DNA of 6,858 bases, from assembly GCA_002472405.1 (NCBI GenBank), contig DKRV01000022.1, positions 1-6,858 of the forward strand. Direction: 5' to 3'. The stretch is from Clostridiales bacterium UBA7273 (GTDB lineage: Bacteria > Bacillota > Clostridia > Oscillospirales > Oscillospiraceae). Below are positions 1 through 5,294 of the stretch, in pieces. Positions within the stretch are counted from its first letter, which is position 1. Every line of letters starts with the position of its first letter. The notes beneath the pieces are model-generated. The model made no database searches, was not told where the DNA came from, and worked only from the letters and a program-made list of their open reading frames with translations. A program made the translations under genes and the position numbers.

Positions 1-15
1 GCAAAGCTGCCCTGC

Positions 16-117
16 TCCCCTTGACAGGGGAACCAATGGAGTGCGGTGCAAAACACAGCAGCGCACTACCGGGTTGCGTAGCAATCACGGTTTATTCCAT
101 TGCCTCGAACCGGGCAA
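16..117 (+). other. Structured non-coding element with three-way junction
   Basis: This stretch holds no credible ORF but folds well by eye. A hairpin TCCCC/GGGGA (16-20 with 27-31) comes first. Then CAATGG (34-39) pairs with CCATTG (97-102) and encloses two arms. Arm 2 is AGTGCG/CGCACT (40-45 with 62-67), a G-G mismatch, then TGC/GCA (47-49 with 58-60) around an A-rich 8-base loop. Arm 3 pairs 68-71 with 88-91 and 72-77 with 81-86, with one G-U pair, one bulged A (87) and a 3-base loop. The arms abut without spacer; only 92-96 are unpaired at the junction. The G-U pair would be A-C on the other strand, so a plus-strand RNA is slightly favoured. It could be a small RNA, a leader remnant or a dispersed intergenic repeat; no known RNA family was recognised. 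Confidence 0.45.
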
Positions 118-157
118 CCAGAGATAAATGTATCCGTGGCTGCGTCAATGCGCCTCT

Positions 158-184
158 AAAAATCTCCTCCGGCAATGGAGGAGA
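158..184 (-). terminator. Rho-independent terminator of the coiled-coil gene
   Basis: On the minus strand a perfect 8-bp stem TCTCCTCC/GGAGGAGA (bases 184-177 with 170-163) with a 6-base loop is followed directly by five T residues (162-158). It begins 18 bases past the stop codon of the coiled-coil gene, where a terminator is expected. Plus-strand reading lacks a T tract, so it acts in one direction. Confidence 0.8.
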
Positions 185-202
185 CAGCGTTTAATTCTTC
201 AT

Positions 203-661
203 TTATTCTTTCCCCGGGATGGTGAAAATGCCGGATTCGACAAGCTCCTTTAGGCCCTTATGCGACTCATACATGACGAGAAGCCGGCTCTCGATCACCG
301 CCCACTTTTCCTCGATCTCGGCATCGGCAGCCGCCAAACGCTTGCTCGCAACATCCTCTGCCTCGGCTATTATCTGCTCTGCCTGCTTCTGAACATCGGA
401 AAAAGCAGCCTCGGCCTGCTCATCGCGCTTTTTCATGTTCTCAAGATATGTATCGACCGTGAGCTGCGCCGCTTCAAACAAACCGCTGACCTTTGCGGCA
501 GCCTCGGCAAGATTGCCGCTCTCGCTTACCTTGATCTCATATCCGTCGAGCTTCGCCTGAAGCTCCGCTACCTGAGATTTAAGCTTTTCTATCTCCTGCT
601 CCTGATCGTGCATTACCATTATCATTTCGTTCTTTGAAAGATTCATCGATTCGTTTCTCAT
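203..661 (-). CDS. Coiled-coil protein of unknown function (152 aa)
   Basis: Function is not known. The protein is almost entirely charged and predicted helical: a strong heptad-like segment at residues about 17-43 (Glu/Lys/Gln rich, with spaced Leu/Val/Ile), a break at Gly40 to Gly49, then a long Ala/Glu/Lys helix from about 50 to 128. There is no signal peptide, no membrane segment and no cysteine. The ATG at 661 was chosen over one 21 bases upstream because AAGGAG (669-674) lies 7 bases before it. Similar short coiled-coil proteins in Clostridia are often labelled DivIVA-like, ATP synthase b-like or 'DNA repair protein' purely through coiled-coil similarity; none of these labels is supported here. 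It is monocistronic, with its own promoter and terminator, which suggests a stand-alone cytoplasmic role, perhaps as a scaffold. The reading frame and start are secure; the function is not. Confidence 0.85.
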   Translation of the reverse strand: MRNESMNLSKNEMIMVMHDQEQEIEKLKSQVAELQAKLDGYEIKVSESGNLAEAAAKVSGLFEAAQLTVDTYLENMKKRDEQAEAAFSDVQKQAEQIIAEAEDVASKRLAAADAEIEEKWAVIESRLLVMYESHKGLKELVESGIFTIPGKE

Positions 662-694
662 CGGCCCACTCCTTAGCTGCAAAATGTCATTAAT

Positions 695-723
695 ATAATA
701 ACATCCAAAGCATCACATTTCAA
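695..723 (-). promoter_or_regulatory. Sigma-A-type promoter of the coiled-coil gene
   Basis: On the minus strand TTGAAA (723-718) and TATTAT (700-695) are separated by exactly 17 bases. The -10 box lies 33 bases before the ATG at 661 and upstream of its AAGGAG site. It starts 12 bases beyond the T tract of the preceding terminator, so the coiled-coil gene is a separate transcription unit from the SLH gene. Confidence 0.75.
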
Positions 724-735
724 CACAAATGTATC

Positions 736-761
736 AAAAAGGCGCGGCTAAAAGCCGCGCC
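736..761 (-). terminator. Rho-independent terminator of the SLH-protein gene
   Basis: A perfect 9-bp GC-rich stem GGCGCGGCT/AGCCGCGCC (bases 761-753 with 749-741) closed by a 3-base loop is followed on the minus strand by five T residues (740-736). It starts 12 bases after the stop codon of the SLH gene. Confidence 0.9.
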
Positions 762-773
762 TTAAACCATGCT

Positions 774-3206
774 TTATTTTGCCGTGATCCCTTTGCTGAA
801 CGCGCGGAACATGAATGCCGCGACTTCACAGCGGGTGCAGGTCGCACCGGGCGCAAACTGCGTTGCCGTTTTGCCGGTGGTAACGCCGTTTTCAACGGCC
901 CAAAGCACTGCTTTGTAGTAGAATGCATTTGCATCCACATCGTTGAAACCGCAGCTCATATTCTTGGGTGCAGGCTCGCCGGCATAGCGCCAGAGGAAGG
1001 TGACAAACTGGGCGCGCGTAACGGTTGCGTTCGGCGAGAAGTGCGTAGCGTCCGTGCCCTTGGTTATGCCGTTTTCAACAGCCCAGAGGATAGCGTCATA
1101 GCAGTATGCATAGGAATTGGTCTTCGGAACATCCGAAAACTGCTGTACGCTGCCGCTCGGCTCGGGTCTGCCTGCTGCGCGCCAGAGGAATGTCACGACC
1201 TGTGCGCGTGTGCACGATGCTTTGGGTGCAAAGTGGCTTTCATCCTTGCCGTTAGTTACCTGCGGCGTGTTGTAGTATGCCCACATAACGGCACTGTAGA
1301 ACCAGTCGGTTCCGTTTACATCATAAAACGGATTTGAAAAGCGCATATTGCACTTTTCGCACACGCCGTACTTGATAATGTGTCCGGTTTTTACGGTCTC
1401 GTTATCCGTATAGCTGTCCTTGCAGCCGGAGCAGGTGTGCTTGGTGTAGCCGTTCTGTGTGCAGGTCGGTGCGACCACAACGGCGTCGTATCTGTGAGCG
1501 CCAAGCTCACCGTAGGCATCGCCGCATTCGTCGCAGACCGCCTTCACGGTGCAGGTGGCCGTTCCGCCGATGTGGGCGGTCTTGCGGCTGAGCTCATACC
1601 ACTTCTCGTTTATCTCAAATCCAGCCGAGTTCAGCTCGTCTCTGAGATCCTCCAGTGTCTTTCCGCAGCGCTGGCAGCCGAGCCAATGATATGTATCGTC
1701 GCTGCAATGGTCAATGTCCTTGATCTTTATCATTCCGATGATATGATCGAGGTCAAACGTGCCGTCGCGGATCATCTGGACGATCTGCGGCGTGCTCAGG
1801 CCGATGGTCTTGGCAAGCAGCTTCAGATTATCCTGGCTTATTTTTCCGACCAGATCGGTGCCGGGGTGCAGATCGTGGCCGGTGCATTTATCGACGAGGT
1901 CATCCTTTGTGATGAGTATGCTTGCGCGCTCATCCTTGTACATATTGCCGCACTTTTTGCAGCGATAGTAATCTATCGTGCCGTCCTCGGTGCAGGTCTT
2001 TGGCGTGCCCTTGACAAGCTCGATATCCTTGCAGCCGCCTGCGCACTGGGCGGAATAATAGCTGCCTTTTTCAATAAACGCGCCGCAGTCCTTGCAGTAT
2101 TTATCTCCGGTGTAGCCCTGCTTTGTTTCGGTTGCCTTTACTTCATTTCTGAGCTCGAAATTCACATGGGTGTTGGGGTCAAGCTCGCCGTAGCTTGCGC
2201 CGCACTTAGCGCACTTGGCCTGAGCCTTGCAGCTGGCCGTGCCGCCGCTGTGGGAGCTTGTGCCCGTGGTCGTGCCGCAAACTCTGCACTTCTGATAGTG
2301 CTCGCCTACGACCTCGTCGGCCACCCAGTAATAATCATGGTCGTTTTTCGACGTGGAGACCTTGGCCAATGTTGTTTTGACCGTTCCGGCAGCGTCAGAG
2401 TAATACTCTTTGCAGCCGGAGCAGTACCAATACTCTATGTTGCCTTTTTCGGTGCAGGTCGCTGCCTTTGAGGGGAATCTCTGAAGATCGGTGTGATTGG
2501 TTTTGTCTTTCGTCAGGCCGTTATCGAGCTTTGCTTTGGTGGTCTGATTAGTGCAAGCCGCATCGGTGAAATACGAGCCGCAATCCTCGCAATACCAGTA
2601 CTCAATATGCGGATCGCAGGTGTTGTTCGTGTTGAGATAATGCTCGACGTTTTTGTCGTGCTTACACGCCGTGGGATCGGTGCTCGGCGTCGGGGTCGGC
2701 GTGGGTGTAGGCGTCGGGGTCGGCTCAACGCTCGGGCTGGGGCTCGGCGTGGGATCAGGGTCCACCGTGCCGCCGGTGACTGTGAGGGTGGCAGCATCAC
2801 TGACTTTATAAGCTAAATCCTTGCTTCCGCTAAGCGAAAGCTCCCCGCAATAGGCGATGCATTTAAACTTTTTACCGTTATGCGCCTCAGTGACATTCTT
2901 AATTGTGTACGTTTCCCCCTCAGGGAGCGGCAGTAGAGTTATGATTTTTGCAATATCCTTAAGGCTTAGCTTTCCGTCATTCCCTATTTCAGTTGCATCA
3001 ATCCACAAGTATTTGATGTCCTTTGAAAGCAATGTACTCGATTCCGCACTTGCTGAAAATGTTGCCGATTCGCCAACCTTGACAGTAACGCTTTTGGGCT
3101 GTTCTGAAAAGGTGATGCTGTCATTATTCAGTGCCAGCGCGCCCATAGGCACGAGCGAAACGAGCATCAGCGCCACCATCAGCAAACTGATAATGCGTTT
3201 TTTCAT
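774..3206 (-). CDS. Secreted SLH-domain surface protein with Ig-like domain and Cys-rich repeats (810 aa)
   Basis: This is a cell-surface protein, probably held on the wall by its SLH domains. Residues 1-25 form a signal peptide (MKKR, hydrophobic core, cleavage after Ala-Leu-Ala). Residues about 30-145 are Ig-like, with Trp68 and the typical YTIKNV...G...C pattern near 100-116. A Pro/Thr/Ser linker spans 146-178. Residues about 181-620 carry ten CxxC pairs in recurring TCTxxG...YxxCxxC units (near 197, 251, 405, 582) and two HxGGTAxC...CxxCG.xYGEL units (319-342, 545-568), which suggests metal-binding or disulphide-bonded modules. Three SLH domains follow (about 626-676, 690-745, 753-806), with TRAQ, TRAQ and TRCE in place of the canonical TRAE that contacts secondary wall polymer. 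No catalytic domain is recognised; adhesion or a structural role is inference. The ATG at 3206 was chosen for AGGAGG (3213-3218), 6 bases upstream; a start 30 bases further out has no such site. Confidence 0.93.
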   Translation of the reverse strand: MKKRIISLLMVALMLVSLVPMGALALNNDSITFSEQPKSVTVKVGESATFSASAESSTLLSKDIKYLWIDATEIGNDGKLSLKDIAKIITLLPLPEGETYTIKNVTEAHNGKKFKCIAYCGELSLSGSKDLAYKVSDAATLTVTGGTVDPDPTPSPSPSVEPTPTPTPTPTPTPSTDPTACKHDKNVEHYLNTNNTCDPHIEYWYCEDCGSYFTDAACTNQTTKAKLDNGLTKDKTNHTDLQRFPSKAATCTEKGNIEYWYCSGCKEYYSDAAGTVKTTLAKVSTSKNDHDYYWVADEVVGEHYQKCRVCGTTTGTSSHSGGTASCKAQAKCAKCGASYGELDPNTHVNFELRNEVKATETKQGYTGDKYCKDCGAFIEKGSYYSAQCAGGCKDIELVKGTPKTCTEDGTIDYYRCKKCGNMYKDERASILITKDDLVDKCTGHDLHPGTDLVGKISQDNLKLLAKTIGLSTPQIVQMIRDGTFDLDHIIGMIKIKDIDHCSDDTYHWLGCQRCGKTLEDLRDELNSAGFEINEKWYELSRKTAHIGGTATCTVKAVCDECGDAYGELGAHRYDAVVVAPTCTQNGYTKHTCSGCKDSYTDNETVKTGHIIKYGVCEKCNMRFSNPFYDVNGTDWFYSAVMWAYYNTPQVTNGKDESHFAPKASCTRAQVVTFLWRAAGRPEPSGSVQQFSDVPKTNSYAYCYDAILWAVENGITKGTDATHFSPNATVTRAQFVTFLWRYAGEPAPKNMSCGFNDVDANAFYYKAVLWAVENGVTTGKTATQFAPGATCTRCEVAAFMFRAFSKGITAK
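2679..2768 (-). repeat. Pro-Thr/Pro-Ser codon repeat (linker of the SLH protein)
   Basis: This is a low-complexity tandem run of two-codon units (ACN-CCN, with some AGC-CCN) encoding the Pro-Thr/Pro-Ser linker at residues about 147-176. Such extended linkers separate domains of wall-anchored proteins. The near-identical units could expand or contract by slippage, so linker length may vary between strains. Confidence 0.85.
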
Positions 3207-3239
3207 TATGTTCCTCCTAAGTTTTGATTTCTCCACCGT

Positions 3240-3253
3240 GCCGCTTTCGCGGC
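3240..3253 (-). other. 5' leader hairpin with GAAA tetraloop
   Basis: In the SLH-gene leader the minus strand reads GCCGC-GAAA-GCGGC, a 5-bp GC stem closed by a GNRA tetraloop. It lies between the predicted transcription start (about 3260) and the ribosome binding site, near the 5' end of the message. This position would suit an mRNA-stabilising hairpin; that role is inference. Confidence 0.55.
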
Positions 3254-3266
3254 TGTATACACAGCA

Positions 3267-3295
3267 ATTATACTATTTCGTCAGTTTAATGGCAA
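3267..3295 (-). promoter_or_regulatory. Sigma-A promoter of the SLH-protein gene
   Basis: On the minus strand TTGCCA (3295-3290) and a perfect TATAAT (3272-3267) are 17 bases apart, leaving a leader of about 55 bases before the ATG at 3206. The housekeeping-type boxes suggest expression in vegetative cells, in contrast to the divergent sporulation gene next door. Confidence 0.8.
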
Positions 3296-3356
3296 GCAAT
3301 TCATTTCCGTTATTTTCAACAGTAATGCACGGCCAATTTGGTATAGTTTGACCGCT

Positions 3357-3386
3357 GCATAAGCTCCGCGCCCACGTCATATATAT
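3357..3386 (+). promoter_or_regulatory. Candidate sigma-E promoter of spoIIID
   Basis: GCATAAG (3357-3363) and CATATATAT (3378-3386) are 14 bases apart. This resembles the sigma-E pattern known from Bacillus subtilis, a KMATATT-like -35 element and a CATACA-like -10 element with 14-15 bases between. It would place transcription start near 3392, about 10 bases before the ribosome binding site. In B. subtilis and studied Clostridia spoIIID is expressed in the mother cell under sigma-E. The match is imperfect (an A and G in the -35 tail, T for C in the -10), so this is a candidate. Confidence 0.5.
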
Positions 3387-3415
3387 TGACTATGTGAGTT
3401 TGGGGAGTGGTGCAT

Positions 3416-3670
3416 GTGTACACTAATATTGAAGAGCGCGCCTGCGATCTTGCCGAGTACATAATCGAAAACAAGGCAACGGTGAGAGCCGCCGCAAAGC
3501 AGTTTAACATCTCAAAAAGCACCGTACACAAGGATCTCACCGAGAGGCTGAAAACGGTTAGCCCGGCACTGTATCATCAGGTGCGCGAGCTGCTTGATAT
3601 CAATAAGGCCGAGCGGCATATCCGCGGCGGCATGGCTACACGCAGAAAATACAAGGGCGAGAATGCGTAG
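3416..3670 (+). CDS. spoIIID: Sporulation transcriptional regulator SpoIIID
   Basis: SpoIIID is a small DNA-binding protein of the mother cell that activates and represses genes of the sigma-E regulon and helps lead to sigma-K. The 84-residue protein matches the family's usual length. It has the helix-turn-helix at about 20-42 with the near-invariant SKSTVHKDLTERL, and the family C-terminal basic segment (ERHIRGG, then an Arg/Lys-rich stretch to about 80) that adds DNA contacts. GTG at 3416 was chosen because it gives the family's N-terminus, eight residues up to the IxER motif, and sits 8 bases after GGGGAG (3402-3407). The GTG codons at 3407 and 3410 overlap or crowd that site. It is a single-gene unit ended by the terminator at 3743; in many relatives mreB/mbl lies next to spoIIID, but not here. 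It marks the host as a spore-former by descent. Confidence 0.96.
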   Translation: MYTNIEERACDLAEYIIENKATVRAAAKQFNISKSTVHKDLTERLKTVSPALYHQVRELLDINKAERHIRGGMATRRKYKGENA

Positions 3671-3685
3671 AAATTGCAGGCAGGC

Positions 3686-3708
3686 ATAAAATGCAACTGA
3701 CATTTTAT
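3686..3708 (+). repeat. AT-rich inverted repeat after spoIIID
   Basis: A perfect 8-bp inverted repeat, ATAAAATG/CATTTTAT, has a 7-base spacer and lies 16 bases after the spoIIID stop codon. As RNA it would form a weak hairpin, with T residues only inside the 3' arm. It could contribute to 3' end stability or be a protein-binding palindrome; neither is shown. Confidence 0.5.
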
Positions 3709-3742
3709 TACTAAGCTCTCCGCGCATTTATATCCAGTTTTA

Positions 3743-3790
3743 AACAATCCTCGAAGAGGCTGCTGTCTCAATCGGGGATTGTTCTTTTTT
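3743..3790 (+). terminator. Rho-independent terminator of spoIIID
   Basis: AACAATCCTCG (3743-3753) pairs with CGGGGATTGTT (3773-3783) in an 11-bp stem containing one G-U pair. An inner GAG/CTC pairing (3756-3758 with 3767-3769) sits within the loop. The stem is followed by C and six T residues (3785-3790). It separates spoIIID from the downstream operon, whose promoter starts 10 bases later. Confidence 0.85.
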
Positions 3791-3799
3791 CTCCTCCGA

Positions 3800-3828
3800 T
3801 TGACTTATTTGCCGGCAGGAAATATAAT
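3800..3828 (+). promoter_or_regulatory. Sigma-A promoter of the DUF5058/M20 operon
   Basis: TTGACT (3800-3805) and a perfect TATAAT (3823-3828) have an optimal 17-base spacer. The predicted transcription start near 3835 gives a leader of only about 25 bases, so there is no room for a riboswitch. Near-consensus boxes suggest substantial housekeeping expression of the three-gene unit unless a repressor intervenes. Confidence 0.88.
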
Positions 3829-3859
3829 GTTAATTAAACAACAAAAAGGAGAAGACACT

Positions 3860-4612
3860 ATGAACATTTTATCGCTGCTCAACAGTGCACCTATGTACGC
3901 CATATGCGGCGGCATTATCGCATTCGTAGCCGTTGTGTGCGCCGTGTTTATGGTTCGCGCCTACCGCGCCGGACTTGCCATGGGCATCGACCGCGTTAAG
4001 CTCAAGCGCGCCATCACATCGAGCGCAACATTTTCGCTTCTGCCCAGCGTGGGCATTCTTCTGGGCGTTATCGCCCTGTCGGGCAGCCTCGGCACTCCAT
4101 GGCCGTGGCTGAGGCTTTCGGTCATCGGCGCGCTGCACTATGAAACGCAGGTGGCGCAGGCCGCGGCCGAGCAGGTCGGCATGTCCTCCCTCTCCGCTGC
4201 GGAAATGACTCCCTCGGGCTTTGCTACGATCGCGCTGCTGATGAGCGTGTGCATCATGTGGGGTATGGTGCTTTCGATTTTCTTCAACAAACGCTATCTC
4301 GGCAAGCTCGGCGGCGGCAGAAAAGGCTCGGGCGGCACAGGCTTTGGCGACACCGCAATGACCGCGATGTTTATCGGTCTTGTGTCGGCATACATCGGCA
4401 GCTACATAGGCGGCTTTGTCTCCGGCGGCGGTCTGTTTTCGTTCTCGGGCAGCTTTATGCCGCTGATAGTGGTGGTCGTATCCGGCCTTGTGATGGCAGG
4501 ATTTATATACCTTGCCGAGAAAAAGAAGCTTGCCTGGGTCGAAAGCTTCTCGATCGCCGGAAGCATGCTTATCGGCATGGCCGCGGCGGTCGTGGTCAAG
4601 CTATTTATGTAA
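3860..4612 (+). CDS. DUF5058-family polytopic membrane protein (250 aa)
   Basis: The function is uncharacterised. About six membrane helices are visible at residues about 11-34, 54-76, 121-143, 165-189, 199-218 and 229-248. A basic amphipathic loop (about 34-52, AYRAGLAMGIDR..LKR) and a Gly/Lys-rich loop (about 146-163) probably face the cytoplasm. The pattern from the first helix through AITSSATFSLLPS to WPWLRLSVIGALHYET matches what I recall of the DUF5058 family (Pfam), whose members often lie near peptidase or amidohydrolase genes. The ATG at 3860 was chosen because AAGGAG (3846-3851) lies 8 bases upstream. It is the first gene of an operon, 11 bases before a second membrane gene. A role as half of a two-component transporter or channel for the M20 enzyme's substrate or product is inference. 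The membrane assignment is secure and the family name is from memory. Confidence 0.85.
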   Translation: MNILSLLNSAPMYAICGGIIAFVAVVCAVFMVRAYRAGLAMGIDRVKLKRAITSSATFSLLPSVGILLGVIALSGSLGTPWPWLRLSVIGALHYETQVAQAAAEQVGMSSLSAAEMTPSGFATIALLMSVCIMWGMVLSIFFNKRYLGKLGGGRKGSGGTGFGDTAMTAMFIGLVSAYIGSYIGGFVSGGGLFSFSGSFMPLIVVVVSGLVMAGFIYLAEKKKLAWVESFSIAGSMLIGMAAAVVVKLFM

Positions 4613-4623
4613 GGAGGCGCGCA

Positions 4624-5292
4624 ATGAACAACAATTACTTTGAAAGCTATAATAAGCGCACGCACGTTATCGGCCGCATAAGCTCGGCAATAGTGCTCGT
4701 CATGCTTGTAGGTGCTCCGTTTCTCATCGGCAAGGTGCTCGGTGCGATGCCCGATATCGGCGCTGCCGGAAAGGCGTTTTTGTCCGTCGGCCTTGTGTGG
4801 ACGGTCAGCAGCGTGGTCGAATTTCTTGTTTACACCCCGATGCTCGGCGCAGGCGGCGGCTATCTTGCATTCATAACGGGCAACCTCATCAACATGAAGA
4901 TCCCCTGCGCGGTGAACGCGCGCGACATCGTCGGCGCAAAGACCGGCACGCCCGAAAACGAGATCGTGTCCACCCTGTCTATCGCCACCTCGTCGCTGGT
5001 TACGATAATCGTGCTGGCGCTCGGCGTTGCGCTGCTCGTTCCGCTTCAGCCGGTGCTGCAAAGCCCGACCCTTCAGCCGGCGTTTGAAAACGTCGTGCCT
5101 GCGCTGTTCGGAGCAATGGCATATAAATATTTCCGCGGCAACATGAAGATCGCCGCGGCGCCGCTTATCGTTATGAGCATTCTGTTTATCCTCGTGCCCT
5201 CGCTCACGGGCTCGACAAGTTTCATGATAATCCCTGCCGGTGCGCTCGCCATCGGCATAGCATATAAATTTTACAAGAAAGCCGGTGCTTGA
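4624..5292 (+). CDS. Membrane protein partner of the DUF5058 protein (222 aa)
   Basis: This is a polytopic membrane protein of unknown function. Helices are visible at about 17-39, 50-72, 112-141, 155-170, 175-194 and 198-217. A Gly-rich, weakly hydrophobic stretch from about 71 to 108 (PMLGAGGGYLAFITGNLIN, then a Pro-Cys and a TGTPENE segment) has the look of a conserved re-entrant or pore loop, since polar Thr, Asn and Gly residues lie within hydrophobic surroundings. The C-terminus is basic (YKFYKKAGA). The ATG at 4624 was chosen because AGGAGG (4612-4617), overlapping the stop codon of the previous gene, lies 6 bases upstream; the frame is open further upstream inside that gene but lacks a start signal. 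The tight spacing implies 1:1 production and probably a heteromeric complex with the DUF5058 protein. That complex and any transport role are inference. Confidence 0.85.
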   Translation: MNNNYFESYNKRTHVIGRISSAIVLVMLVGAPFLIGKVLGAMPDIGAAGKAFLSVGLVWTVSSVVEFLVYTPMLGAGGGYLAFITGNLINMKIPCAVNARDIVGAKTGTPENEIVSTLSIATSSLVTIIVLALGVALLVPLQPVLQSPTLQPAFENVVPALFGAMAYKYFRGNMKIAAAPLIVMSILFILVPSLTGSTSFMIIPAGALAIGIAYKFYKKAGA

Positions 5293-5294
5293 TA

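Noticed and set aside
98..121. GGTTCGAGGC on the minus strand, reminiscent of a tRNA T-loop
   Set aside because: No acceptor, D or anticodon arms can be laid out around it. The bases are better explained by the junction element and local hairpins.
1..157. Insertion sequence, attachment site or integron attC site near the left edge
   Set aside because: There is no transposase or integrase gene, no flanking target duplication that can be defended, and no attC-type GTTRRRY/RYYYAAC core pair at the hairpin bases.
1380..2471. Long plus-strand ORF (363 codons) opposite the SLH gene, with smaller ones at 729-1337 and 2857-3351
   Set aside because: The minus strand has a complete signal-peptide and SLH protein with promoter, ribosome binding site and terminator. 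The antisense translations have no domain logic and no start signals, and arise from codon bias in a Cys/Gly-rich gene.
774..2668. CxxC motifs considered as c-type cytochrome haem sites
   Set aside because: None of the CxxC pairs is followed by His as haem attachment requires; they look like zinc-ribbon or disulphide units.
3768..3803. Inverted repeat TCAATCGG/CCGATTGA that could compete with the spoIIID terminator
   Set aside because: The second arm is made only after polymerase has passed the T tract, so it cannot act as an antiterminator. It also overlaps the -35 box of the next promoter, so chance or promoter constraint is likelier.
4249..4623. Upstream in-frame extension of the 222-aa membrane protein, giving 347 residues
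   Set aside because: The extension overlaps the DUF5058 gene in another frame, is Arg/His-rich and lacks a start signal, whereas AGGAGG sits 6 bases before the ATG at 4624.
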